Shown: one piece after another, positions 14,922 through 23,047 of the stretch | How the letters are laid out: the number at the start of each line of letters is the position of its first letter | How positions within the stretch are numbered: the stretch's first letter is position 1 | Assembly: GCA_050252075.1 (NCBI GenBank) | Contig: JBFWLP010000046.1 | Coordinates: 1-24,341, forward strand | DNA from: JAAYGT01 sp050252075 | Lineage (GTDB): Bacteria > Pseudomonadota > Gammaproteobacteria > Burkholderiales > Burkholderiaceae_B | Length of the DNA: 24,341 nt | Direction of reading: 5' to 3' | Notes under the pieces: generated by a model | The model's input: only the letters and a program-made list of their open reading frames with translations | Told to the model about the DNA's origin: nothing | The model's database searches: none | Position numbers and translations under genes: made by a program

Positions 14922-16520
14922 TCAGTAGCCTACGGCCTGGCCATCGCGGCGTGGGTCGGAGCCGGCGACATAGGCCTGGCCGTGGGGCAGTTGCATAATG
15001 ATCTGTGCCGAGCCGAACTCAAGGCTGTCCGGGCCGTGTAGTTCAATGGTGTGGCCTAGTTCACGCAGGTTTGCCAGGGCGCTCGCCGGCAGGCCGGCCT
15101 CGACCATGACGCGTCCGTCGGTTTCTACGCGGAACCGGGGTGCGCAAATGGCGGCTTGCGGGTTGCATCCGTAATCGACCAGGTGCTGCATTATTTGTAC
15201 ATGGCCCTGGGCCTGCATGGTGCCGCCCATGACACCCAAGGCCGCCAGTGGCCGGCCATGGCGGGTAATGAAGCCGGGAATGATGGTGTGCAGGGGGCGC
15301 TTGCCCGGGCCGGCGCTGTTGGGGTGGCCGGGGTCCAGGCTGAACCCTTTGCCCCGGCTATGCAGGGCGATGCCGGTGCCGGGTACCACACAGCCTGAGC
15401 CGAAGCCGTGAAAATTCGATTGAATGAACGACACCATGGTGCCGTGCCGGTCGGCGGCGGCCAGATACACTGTGCCGCCGCTGTGGGGCCGGCCGGCCTG
15501 GGGCAGGCCGGCGCGGTTCGGCTTTATCAAGCGGGCGCGTTGGCGCAGGTAGTCCGGATCCAGCAGTTTTCCGGTAAGTCCGGGCGCCATCGACGGTGTG
15601 TCGGCCACATGGGCATGCAGGTCGGCAAAGGCCAGCTTGCATGCTTCGATGCCAAGATGCAGTCGGGCGGCCCAGTCGTTTTCTGCAGGGGGATCGAAGG
15701 TATCGAGCATGCCCAGGGCCATCAGGGCGGCGATGCCCTGGCCGTTGGGGGGAAGCTCGTGCAAGGCGTACTCGTTGCGGTAGGGAATGTGAATCGGCGT
15801 CACCCAGTCGCAGGTGTGGGCCTTCAAGTCGTTCAGTGTCAGGGCGCCCCCGGTGTCGGCGGCGAAGGCGGCGATACGTTGCGCCAGTTCGCCTTCGTAA
15901 AAATCGCGCCCCTGGCTTTGGGCGATGCGTTCCAGGGTGCGGGCCTGATCGGGGAAACGCCAGATATCGCCGGCCGACGGCGGCCGGCCGGAGGGCAGAA
16001 ATGCGGGAGCAAAACCGGGCTCATGCGCCAGCTTGGGCGAGTAAAGCGCCCATTGCCGCGCAATGGTGGGCGACACGGCAAAGCCTTCTTGGGCGTAATG
16101 CAGGGCGGGTTCGAACAGGGTGGCAAAGGGCAACGAGCCAAATCGTTGCCACAGCTCCGCCCACCCTGCCACTTGTCCCGGAACGGTGACGGTTTTCCAG
16201 CCGCCGTAGGGTACTTCTTTCAGCCCGGCAAAATGGTCGTGGGTCCATGAGGCCGGTGATCGGCCCGACGCGTTCAGGCCATGCAGCTGCCCGTTGTGCC
16301 ACACTTGTACGAAAAGGTCGCCGCCGATGCCGTTCATGACCGGCTCAACGATGGTCAGCGTGATGGCCGCCGCCAGGGCGGCATCAACGGCATTGCCCCC
16401 CTGTTGCAGCATGCGCAAACCAGCTTGTGCCGCCAGTGGCTGCGAGGTGCTGACCATATTGGCCGCCATCACGGGAAGGCGGCGGCTGGCGTACGGCGTG
16501 TCCCAAAAGGCGGTGCTCAT
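14922..16520 (-). CDS. Gamma-glutamyltransferase-family protein without signal peptide
   Basis: 532 residues of the GGT Ntn-hydrolase family, which mature by self-cleavage before a catalytic threonine. The expected site is S-G-G-T350-V-Y, followed by DRHGTMVSFIQS and a GSG segment. The N-terminal GNAVDAALAAAITL and NGIGGDLF motifs are clear, and the C-terminal half carries GVMGGTMQAQGHVQI. Classical bacterial GGTs are exported; this one starts MSTAFWDTPYASRRL with no signal sequence, so it is probably cytosolic, like cephalosporin-acylase/YwrD-like relatives. The substrate could be a gamma-glutamyl compound or another amide. It starts 3 bp after the preceding SDR stop, so it is co-transcribed with that gene and the thioesterase. 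Confidence 0.9.
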   Translation of the reverse strand: MSTAFWDTPYASRRLPVMAANMVSTSQPLAAQAGLRMLQQGGNAVDAALAAAITLTIVEPVMNGIGGDLFVQVWHNGQLHGLNASGRSPASWTHDHFAGLKEVPYGGWKTVTVPGQVAGWAELWQRFGSLPFATLFEPALHYAQEGFAVSPTIARQWALYSPKLAHEPGFAPAFLPSGRPPSAGDIWRFPDQARTLERIAQSQGRDFYEGELAQRIAAFAADTGGALTLNDLKAHTCDWVTPIHIPYRNEYALHELPPNGQGIAALMALGMLDTFDPPAENDWAARLHLGIEACKLAFADLHAHVADTPSMAPGLTGKLLDPDYLRQRARLIKPNRAGLPQAGRPHSGGTVYLAAADRHGTMVSFIQSNFHGFGSGCVVPGTGIALHSRGKGFSLDPGHPNSAGPGKRPLHTIIPGFITRHGRPLAALGVMGGTMQAQGHVQIMQHLVDYGCNPQAAICAPRFRVETDGRVMVEAGLPASALANLRELGHTIELHGPDSLEFGSAQIIMQLPHGQAYVAGSDPRRDGQAVGY

Positions 16521-16523
16521 GGG

Positions 16524-17279
16524 TCAGCCGCGCCCGATGAAGGGCATGGCGGTTGCCATGACAGTCATGAACTGAACGTTGGCGTCCAGTGGCAGGCCGG
16601 CCATGTACACCACCGCCCGGGTAACGTTGTCCATGGCCATAAGGGGTTCCGGCCGTATGGAGCCGTCGGCTTGCAGAATACCCTTGCCCATGGTGGTGGT
16701 CATGTCGCTGGCGGCGTTGCCGATATCGATCTGGCCGCAGGCAATGTTGTAGGCGCGTCCGTCGAGCGAGGCGGCTTTGGTGAGCCCGGTAATGGCGTGT
16801 TTGGTGGCGGTGTAGGCCACCGCGCGGGGGCGGGGCACCTGCGACGAGATCGAACCGTTGTTGATAATGCGCCCGCCTTGCGGCTGCTGGGTTTTCATCA
16901 GGCGAAAGGCGCCCTGGGTGCACAGAAACGCGCCGGTCAGGTTCACGTTCACGGCGGCCTGCCATTCTTCGGGCGACAGTTCTTCCAGCGAGGCCGAGCG
17001 GGGAAAAATGCCGGCGTTGTTGAACAGCAAGTCCAGACGGCCAAACGCCTCGTGGACGGCATGAAATATACGGTTGACGTCGTCGGGCTTGCTGATGTCG
17101 GCGGCAATAGGCAGGGCGCGCACGCCGTGCCGGCGTGCCTCGCCGGCTGTGTCGTCCAGGGCCGCCTGACGGCGGCCGGCCAGCGCCACATGAAAGCCGT
17201 CGGCCGCCAGGCCAATGGCAACGGCCTTACCGATGCCTGAGCCGGCACCGGTGATCAGTGCAAATTTTTCTGTGGTCAT
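16524..17279 (-). CDS. Canonical short-chain dehydrogenase/reductase
   Basis: 251 residues from the ATG at 17279, which has a TAAGGA site; an upstream in-frame ATG at 17318 would overlap the PEP carboxylase end and is rejected. Classical SDR elements: TGAGSGIG (10-17), NNAG (87-90), a Ser around 143-145, and the catalytic pair Y156-x3-K160 (YTATK). Arg36-Arg37 after the second strand suggests NADP preference. The C-terminus lacks the common GxxxxVDGG ending and finishes VMATAMPFIGRG, suggesting a divergent subfamily. It lies 10 bp after ppc and 3 bp before the GGT-like gene. Substrate unknown. Confidence 0.92.
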   Translation of the reverse strand: MTTEKFALITGAGSGIGKAVAIGLAADGFHVALAGRRQAALDDTAGEARRHGVRALPIAADISKPDDVNRIFHAVHEAFGRLDLLFNNAGIFPRSASLEELSPEEWQAAVNVNLTGAFLCTQGAFRLMKTQQPQGGRIINNGSISSQVPRPRAVAYTATKHAITGLTKAASLDGRAYNIACGQIDIGNAASDMTTTMGKGILQADGSIRPEPLMAMDNVTRAVVYMAGLPLDANVQFMTVMATAMPFIGRG

Positions 17280-17289
17280 GGCGTTTTCC

Positions 17290-20148
17290 TTAGCCCGAGT
17301 TGCGCAACCCGGCGGCAATGCCGTTGATGGTCATGTGAATAGCGCGCTGGCTGCTGTTCTCGGTGCCGCCTTTGCCGCCTTTGCGCCCCGATTTGCGATG
17401 CCGGCGCAACAGTTCCACCTGCAGCCGGTTCAGCGGATCGATATAGGCGAAGCGTTCGCTCAGGGCGGCTTGCAGCACCTGGTCTTCGGCCAGCAGATCA
17501 TGGCCGGCCACTTTCACGAACATGGCGCGTGTCAGGGTGTATTCGGCGCAGATGCGGTTGAAAATAGTCGTGCGCAGGCGCGCGTTGGGTACCAGCCCGG
17601 CATACTGCCTGGCGATTTCCAGGTCGGTTTTGGCCAATACCTGTTCCATGTTCGACAGCAGGGTACGGAAGAAGGGCCATACCTTGGCCATTTCCTGCAG
17701 CTCGGCCAGACGCTCTTCGGGGCTGGCCGGGCTGCCGTCGCACCCGGTTTCAATGTATTGGTGCATGGCGCTGCCCACACCAAACCAGCCGGTGAGCATC
17801 AAGCGGCATTGCGCCCAGGAAAAGCCCCAGGGAATAGCGCGCAGGTCTTCGATTTTCTGCGAAGCCTTGCGTGAGGCGGGCCGTGATCCGATGTTCAGGC
17901 CGGCGATTTCCAGTATGGGGGTGGAGGCAAAGAAATAGTCGTTGAAGCCGGGCGTGTGGTACACCAGATCGCGATAACTGGTTTGCGCCATTTCCGACAT
18001 GGCGTGCAGGGCGCGCCCGAAGCGGGCCATGTTTTTGTCTTCGGTTTGCGAGGCCGCCGAACCGCTGTTGATGCTGGCCTCGAGGGTGGCCGCCACGATG
18101 TTTTCCAGGTGCCACTGGCCAACCCGGGCATTCTTGTATTTGCCCTGAATGATTTCGCCTTGCTCGGTCAGGCGGATCTGGCCGTTCACGGTGCCGGGCG
18201 GCTGCGCCAGAATGGCGTCGAAGCTGGAGCCGCCGCCGCGGGCAACCGACCCGCCGCGGCCGTGGAACAGGCGCAAGCGCACTTTGCGTTTCTTGAACAC
18301 TTGAACCAGCTGGCGTTCGGCGCAGTACAGCGACCAGTTCGACGTCAGGTAGCCGCCGTCTTTGTTGCTGTCGGAATAGCCCAGCATGACTTCCTGAATG
18401 CCGTTCTGGGTGTGTTGCACACGCTTGGCGACTTCGGGAAGATCGAGCCAGGCGGCCATGATCTCGGACGCGCGCTCCAGATCGGGAATGGTTTCGAACA
18501 AGGGAACGACCATCAGCCCGCTTTGCGTGGACAGGCCGTTATTGCGTCGCGAGGGAGCTATCAGGCCGGTTTCCTGTTGCAGCACCAGCACTTCCAGCAT
18601 GTCGCTCAGGGTTTCGGTGTGCGAAATAATGGCTTGCCGGATGGCGGATTCGCCGTACTTGTCGCGGCAGGTGGCGGCCATGCGCAAGATGGCGAGTTCT
18701 TTTTCGGTTTCGGCCGAGTACTTGATCCAGGGCGAGACCAGCGGACGGGTTTGCTGGAGCTCGTCGCGCAACAAGGCAATTTTCTCGTCTTCGGTCAGTG
18801 CAGCGTAGTCGACGGTTTTGCCGTTGTGCTGGATGCCGGCGGCCTTGAAAAGCTCGGTCAGCACGCGCTCATGCACGTCGGAGCTTTGGCGAAGGTCGAC
18901 CGTGGCCAGGTGGAAACCGAAAATGTTGATCGACTGGATAAGGCCCGACAGCCGCAGCCGGGTGATGGCGGTGCCGTGATGGGTGTTCAGCGAATCGGCC
19001 AGCGTTTCAAGGTCGGCCCGGAAGGCGCTGGGGTGTTTGTAGGCCGGTGCGTCGTACGTGGGGCGTTCGGCAATGGTCTTGCCGGTCAGGTGGCGTGCGG
19101 TGGCGGCAAGGCGCGCATAAATATGGATGAGGGCGCGACGATACGGCTCGTCGAGCCGGTGATCGGAATTGTCGCGACTGGTTTTCGACAATTGCATCAG
19201 CGCTTCGCTGGCGGTGGTGAGCGAACTGGACAAGGCCAGCTCCTTGCCCAGGGTATGCACTTCCTGAAGGTAGTGGCGCAGGGCCACGGTGGACTGGCGC
19301 AACAGCGCTTGTTCCAGTGTGGAGGCATCGACATTGGGGTTGCCGTCGCGGTCGCCGCCTATCCAGCTGCCCATCTGCAAAAAGGCCGGCAGCGGCTGGG
19401 TGCTGGCCGTGAATGCCGACTTGCCCGGCGATTGCAGGCGTTGGGCCAGGTCGTTGTACAGCGCGGGAATGGCGGTCAGGAAGGTGCTGGTGTAATAACT
19501 GAGCGCGTTGTCGATTTCGTCGATGACGGTGAGCTTTTGCCAGCGCAACATACGTGTTTGCCACAGCGTGGCCACCAGCCCGGCCAGGCGCTGCTGCATT
19601 TGCACGCGCTCGCCGGGGGTCATGGGGTCGTCATTATGGGCCAGCAGCAGCGCGATTTCCCGGTGCAGATCCAGGGTGCTTTTGCGCTGCACTTCGGTGG
19701 GGTGCGCGGTCAGTACCGGAACAATGCATGTTTCTTCAAGATAATTAAGTACTTTGCGGTTGTTGATGCCGCGTTTTTGCAGGATGTCGAGCGCGTGCTG
19801 AAAACTGCCTCGCATGGGCTCGCCGGCCATGAGTTCGTACTGGCGCTGCCGCCGGTTCTGGTCACGGTCTTCGGCAATGTTCGACAGGTGCAGAAAATAG
19901 CCGAAGGCCCGTGCGACCGATGAGGTTTCCTTGTCGGTGAGCCGCGTGATTGCCCGTTCGATTGCCTTGCTGTCTTTGGCGTCGCCTTCGCGCCGGAATT
20001 TGACGGCGGTGCGGCGCAGTTTTTCGATAATGTCGTAGACAGGCTTACCCTCGCATTCTTTGATCACGTCGCCCAGGGCCATGCCGAGTTGGCGAATGTC
20101 GTGGCGCAGTGTGACGGGGGTAGGGGTGGAGGCAACAGGTGTATTCAC
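17290..20148 (-). CDS. ppc: Phosphoenolpyruvate carboxylase
   Basis: 952 residues, slightly longer than the 883 of E. coli because of an N-terminal extension and a Gly/Lys-rich insert near the C-terminus (SGRKGGKGG). Carboxylates PEP with bicarbonate to oxaloacetate, replenishing the TCA cycle (cytosolic, Mg2+-dependent, tetrameric). Catalytic signatures: H149 in TAHPTEVQRKS, K596 in GYSDSNKDGG, H629 in the glycine loop FHGRGGSVARGGG, and the conserved RNSG C-terminus. AGGAG precedes the ATG at 20148. The gene is divergent from ilvD, with 142 bp between the starts. A dehydrogenase, a GGT-like gene and a thioesterase follow closely on the same strand. Confidence 0.98.
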   Translation of the reverse strand: MNTPVASTPTPVTLRHDIRQLGMALGDVIKECEGKPVYDIIEKLRRTAVKFRREGDAKDSKAIERAITRLTDKETSSVARAFGYFLHLSNIAEDRDQNRRQRQYELMAGEPMRGSFQHALDILQKRGINNRKVLNYLEETCIVPVLTAHPTEVQRKSTLDLHREIALLLAHNDDPMTPGERVQMQQRLAGLVATLWQTRMLRWQKLTVIDEIDNALSYYTSTFLTAIPALYNDLAQRLQSPGKSAFTASTQPLPAFLQMGSWIGGDRDGNPNVDASTLEQALLRQSTVALRHYLQEVHTLGKELALSSSLTTASEALMQLSKTSRDNSDHRLDEPYRRALIHIYARLAATARHLTGKTIAERPTYDAPAYKHPSAFRADLETLADSLNTHHGTAITRLRLSGLIQSINIFGFHLATVDLRQSSDVHERVLTELFKAAGIQHNGKTVDYAALTEDEKIALLRDELQQTRPLVSPWIKYSAETEKELAILRMAATCRDKYGESAIRQAIISHTETLSDMLEVLVLQQETGLIAPSRRNNGLSTQSGLMVVPLFETIPDLERASEIMAAWLDLPEVAKRVQHTQNGIQEVMLGYSDSNKDGGYLTSNWSLYCAERQLVQVFKKRKVRLRLFHGRGGSVARGGGSSFDAILAQPPGTVNGQIRLTEQGEIIQGKYKNARVGQWHLENIVAATLEASINSGSAASQTEDKNMARFGRALHAMSEMAQTSYRDLVYHTPGFNDYFFASTPILEIAGLNIGSRPASRKASQKIEDLRAIPWGFSWAQCRLMLTGWFGVGSAMHQYIETGCDGSPASPEERLAELQEMAKVWPFFRTLLSNMEQVLAKTDLEIARQYAGLVPNARLRTTIFNRICAEYTLTRAMFVKVAGHDLLAEDQVLQAALSERFAYIDPLNRLQVELLRRHRKSGRKGGKGGTENSSQRAIHMTINGIAAGLRNSG

Positions 20149-20191
20149 GGGGTCTCCTGAGTGTTGGGATTTAGGGCTATATAGTAACCAA

Positions 20192-20209
20192 CCCGTATGC
20201 CGGTACGGG
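20192..20209. promoter_or_regulatory. 18-bp inverted repeat between ppc and ilvD
   Basis: CCCGTA-TGCCGG-TACGGG has perfect 6-bp arms and lies almost midway between the divergent ppc and ilvD starts. It could be an operator or a small hairpin. No regulator is encoded nearby to match it, so the role is unknown. Confidence 0.35.
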
Positions 20210-20215
20210 CAATCG

Positions 20216-20244
20216 CTGAAAATTGTTGCGCAGGCGTTTATTAT
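20216..20244 (+). promoter_or_regulatory. Candidate sigma-70 promoter of ilvD
   Basis: CTGAAA (20216-20221, 4 of 6 matches) and TATTAT (20239-20244, 5 of 6) with a 17-bp spacer, ending 46 bp before the ilvD ATG and just downstream of the inverted repeat at 20192-20209. This is a consensus judgement only. No leader-peptide attenuator with a run of Ile/Val/Leu codons fits in this short gap. Confidence 0.35.
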
Positions 20245-20290
20245 TAATGTCTTTCCTTCGAAACTTACACTTCAACTTACAGGTTTTGGC

Positions 20291-22165
20291 ATGCCGCACT
20301 ATCGTTCCCGTACCTCTACGCATGGCCGCAACATGGCCGGCGCCCGCGCCCTGTGGCGCGCCACAGGCATGAAAGATGGCGATTTCAACAAGCCCATCAT
20401 TGCCGTTGTCAATTCGTTCACCCAGTTTGTGCCGGGTCATGTGCACCTGAAAGACCTGGGCCAGCTGGTGGCTCGCCAGATCGAGGCGGCGGGCGGTGTG
20501 GCCAAAGAGTTCAACACCATTGCGGTCGACGACGGCATTGCCATGGGCCACGGCGGCATGCTTTATTCCCTGCCGTCGCGCGAACTGATCGCCGACTCGG
20601 TCGAATATATGGTGAACGCACACTGCGCCGATGCCATGGTGTGTATTTCGAACTGCGACAAGATCACGCCCGGAATGCTCATGGCGGCCATGCGGCTGAA
20701 CATTCCGGTGGTGTTTGTGTCCGGCGGCCCCATGGAAGCGGGCAAGATCATTGATCCGGCATCGAACAAGGTAACGGCCAAGATCGACCTGATCGATGCC
20801 ATGATCAAGGCGGCCGATCCCAACGTCACCGACGCCGAGGCCGAAGCGGTTGAGCGCAGTGCATGCCCCACTTGCGGTTCCTGTTCGGGCATGTTCACCG
20901 CCAATTCCATGAACTGCCTCACCGAGGCGCTGGGCCTGGCGCTGCCGGGTAACGGTACTATTGTTGCCACGCACGCGCGCCGCAAAGCCTTGTTTGAAAA
21001 CGCCGGCTCGCTCATCGTTACCTTGTGCAAGCGTTACTACGAGCAAGACGATGCGTCGGTATTGCCGCGCAATGTCGCGAACTTCGATGCCTTCGAAAAT
21101 GCCATGTCGCTCGACGTGGCCATGGGTGGCTCCACGAATACCGTGCTGCACCTGCTGGCAGCGGCCCAGGAAGGCGGCATTGACTTCACCATGTCTGACA
21201 TCGACCGTATTTCCCGCCGTGTGCCCTGCCTGAGCAAGCTGGCGCCGGCAACCGACAAATACCATATTGAAGATGTTCACCGCGCGGGCGGCATTATGGC
21301 CATTCTGGGCGAGCTGGCACGCGCCGGCCTGCTGCACCTGAACGTGGGCAACATTCATTCGGGTACTCTGGGTGCCGCACTGGAAAAGTGGGATGTCCGC
21401 AGCCCCACCGTGTCTCCCGAGGTGCTCGATATGTACAAGGCTGCGCCGGGTGGGGTGCCCACCCAGGTGGCGTTCAGCCAGAACAAGTATTACAGCGAAC
21501 TCGACCTGGATCGCGAAAACGGCTGTATTCGCGACAAGGAGCATGCCTATTCCCAGGACGGCGGTCTGGCCGTGCTGTACGGCAATCTGGCCCCCAAGGG
21601 GTGTATCGTGAAAACCGCCGGCGTTGACGAAAGCATTCTTACCTTCACCGGCAAGGCCCGCGTGTACGAAAGCCAGGACGACGCGGTCAGTGCCATTCTG
21701 GGCGATCAGGTCAAGCCGGGCGATGTCGTCGTTATTCGCTACGAAGGCCCCAAGGGCGGTCCGGGCATGCAGGAAATGCTGTACCCCACGTCGTACCTGA
21801 AATCCAAGGGCCTGGGCAAGTCGTCGGCGCTGTTCACCGACGGGCGTTTTTCGGGCGGTTCGTCGGGGCTGGTGATCGGCCACGCGTCGCCGGAAGCGGC
21901 CGAAGGCGGCAATATCGGCCTGGTCAACGATGGCGACACCATTGAAATCGATATTCCCAACCGCCGGATGCATCTGGCCATTTCCGACGAGGAACTGGCC
22001 AAACGCCGTGCGGCCATGGAAGCCCGCGGCGAGGCAGCATGGCAGCCGGTGAGCCGTGATCGTGTGGTGTCGCAGGCATTGCAGGCTTACGCCGCGCTGG
22101 CCACGTCGGCCGATCGCGGCGCGGTTCGCGATGTGTCACAGTTGCGTAATAACCGGTCGCGCTAA
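20291..22165 (+). CDS. ilvD: Dihydroxy-acid dehydratase
   Basis: 624 residues from the ATG at 20291. The N-terminus MPHYRSRTSTHGRNMAGARA matches the E. coli IlvD pattern almost residue for residue, so the longer upstream reading frame is not used. Dehydrates 2,3-dihydroxy-isovalerate and 2,3-dihydroxy-3-methylvalerate to the 2-oxo acids in valine/isoleucine (and leucine/pantothenate) synthesis. Visible: the DDGIAMGHGGM segment (Mg2+), C122 in ISNCDKITPG with K124, C195 in CPTCGSCSGMF (Fe-S region), VIRYEGPKGGPGM, and DGRFSGG near the C-terminus. Length and motifs indicate the E. coli-like enzyme. The ribosome site is weak (CAGG). Confidence 0.98.
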   Translation: MPHYRSRTSTHGRNMAGARALWRATGMKDGDFNKPIIAVVNSFTQFVPGHVHLKDLGQLVARQIEAAGGVAKEFNTIAVDDGIAMGHGGMLYSLPSRELIADSVEYMVNAHCADAMVCISNCDKITPGMLMAAMRLNIPVVFVSGGPMEAGKIIDPASNKVTAKIDLIDAMIKAADPNVTDAEAEAVERSACPTCGSCSGMFTANSMNCLTEALGLALPGNGTIVATHARRKALFENAGSLIVTLCKRYYEQDDASVLPRNVANFDAFENAMSLDVAMGGSTNTVLHLLAAAQEGGIDFTMSDIDRISRRVPCLSKLAPATDKYHIEDVHRAGGIMAILGELARAGLLHLNVGNIHSGTLGAALEKWDVRSPTVSPEVLDMYKAAPGGVPTQVAFSQNKYYSELDLDRENGCIRDKEHAYSQDGGLAVLYGNLAPKGCIVKTAGVDESILTFTGKARVYESQDDAVSAILGDQVKPGDVVVIRYEGPKGGPGMQEMLYPTSYLKSKGLGKSSALFTDGRFSGGSSGLVIGHASPEAAEGGNIGLVNDGDTIEIDIPNRRMHLAISDEELAKRRAAMEARGEAAWQPVSRDRVVSQALQAYAALATSADRGAVRDVSQLRNNRSR

Positions 22166-22177
22166 CCGCCGCGTTTG

Positions 22178-22930
22178 CTAGCTGCCCAGCCCGCCGGCGC
22201 ATTGCAGGGTGTTGCCTGTCATGTACGAGGCGGCGGGCGACAGCAGCCACACGATCGCTTCGGCGATCTCTTCCGGCCTGCCCACCCTGCCCATGGGTAT
22301 GTTCGGGGCTACCCGGTCGGGGCGCCCCGGTTCGCCGGCGGTGGTGTGTATATCCGTCAAGGTGGTGCCGGGCGCCACGCCGCAAACACGCACGCCGGTC
22401 CGGGCAACCTCTTTGGCCAGCCCCAGCGTAAAGGTTTCAACCGCCGCTTTGCTGGCGGCGTAGTGTATGTATTCGTTGGGGCTGCCGGTGGTGGCGGCGA
22501 CCGACGATACGTTCACAATAACCCCCGGGTGGTTGCGCTCGGTAAAGCGTTGCACCGCCTGGCGGCAGCAACGCATGACGCCGTACACATTCACCTGGAA
22601 CACGCGTTCGATGGTGGCGTCGGTGGTGCGGGAAAACGGCCCGATCGGCCCGGTGATTCCCACATTGTTCACCAGCCCGGACACCGGCCCCAGTGCGTTT
22701 TCGGCTTCGCTGAACAGGCGAATGACATCTTCCGGTTTACCGACATCGGCCTGTATGACCGCCGCACGCCGGCCCAGCCGGCGCACCGCCTGCGCCACGC
22801 CGTCGGCCGCGCGGCGGTCGGCAACATAGTTGATGGTGACGTCGTGGCCGCGTTGTGCCGCCAGAAGGGCGGTGGCAGCGCCTATGCCGCGGCCGGCGCC
22901 GGTGATCAACAGGTGATTGGTTTCATGCAT
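22178..22930 (-). CDS. Canonical short-chain dehydrogenase/reductase
   Basis: 250 residues. TGAGRGIG (10-17) with Arg39-Arg40 after beta-2 suggests NADP(H); NNVG (88-91), S143, Y157-x3-K161 (YAASK) and the PEEIAEAIVWLLSPAASYMTGNTL segment are all classical. It resembles glucose-1-dehydrogenase/3-oxoacyl-ACP-reductase-type SDRs, and the sequence does not tell which substrate is used. AAGGAAAAG precedes the ATG at 22930. It converges on ilvD with a 12-bp gap and is divergent from the hydroxy-acid dehydrogenase gene (117 bp between starts). Confidence 0.93.
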   Translation of the reverse strand: MHETNHLLITGAGRGIGAATALLAAQRGHDVTINYVADRRAADGVAQAVRRLGRRAAVIQADVGKPEDVIRLFSEAENALGPVSGLVNNVGITGPIGPFSRTTDATIERVFQVNVYGVMRCCRQAVQRFTERNHPGVIVNVSSVAATTGSPNEYIHYAASKAAVETFTLGLAKEVARTGVRVCGVAPGTTLTDIHTTAGEPGRPDRVAPNIPMGRVGRPEEIAEAIVWLLSPAASYMTGNTLQCAGGLGS

Positions 22931-23047
22931 GTCTTTTCCTTGTCTGCGCAGGGTGATGCCAGTTTACGTGGCTTTGCCCGGGGGCGGTGCAAAACGGGCG
23001 GCGCGGTTCGGCGTTAAACTTCTTTTCTTTTTGTTCAGATTTCCCTC

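Noticed and set aside
15408..16250. 280-codon open frame on the plus strand
   Set aside because: Antisense shadow of the GGT-family gene, with glycine- and alanine-rich non-protein-like composition.
17280..17318. Earlier ATG for the SDR gene after ppc
   Set aside because: Adds 13 non-conserved residues and overlaps the ppc end; the ATG at 17279 has a ribosome site and starts right before the Rossmann fold.
17956..19923. 655-codon open frame on the plus strand
   Set aside because: It is entirely antisense to ppc, whose translation carries all PEP carboxylase motifs. The frame is Gly/Gln/Val/His-rich with no recognisable domain and is a by-product of G+C-rich third positions.
20060..20290. 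Upstream extension of ilvD by 77 codons
   Set aside because: It would overlap the ppc coding start and cover the divergent promoter region; IlvD homology begins exactly at the ATG at 20291.
20177..21973. 598-codon open frame on the minus strand
   Set aside because: Antisense to ilvD, which matches the E. coli enzyme throughout; the opposite frame has no domain signature.
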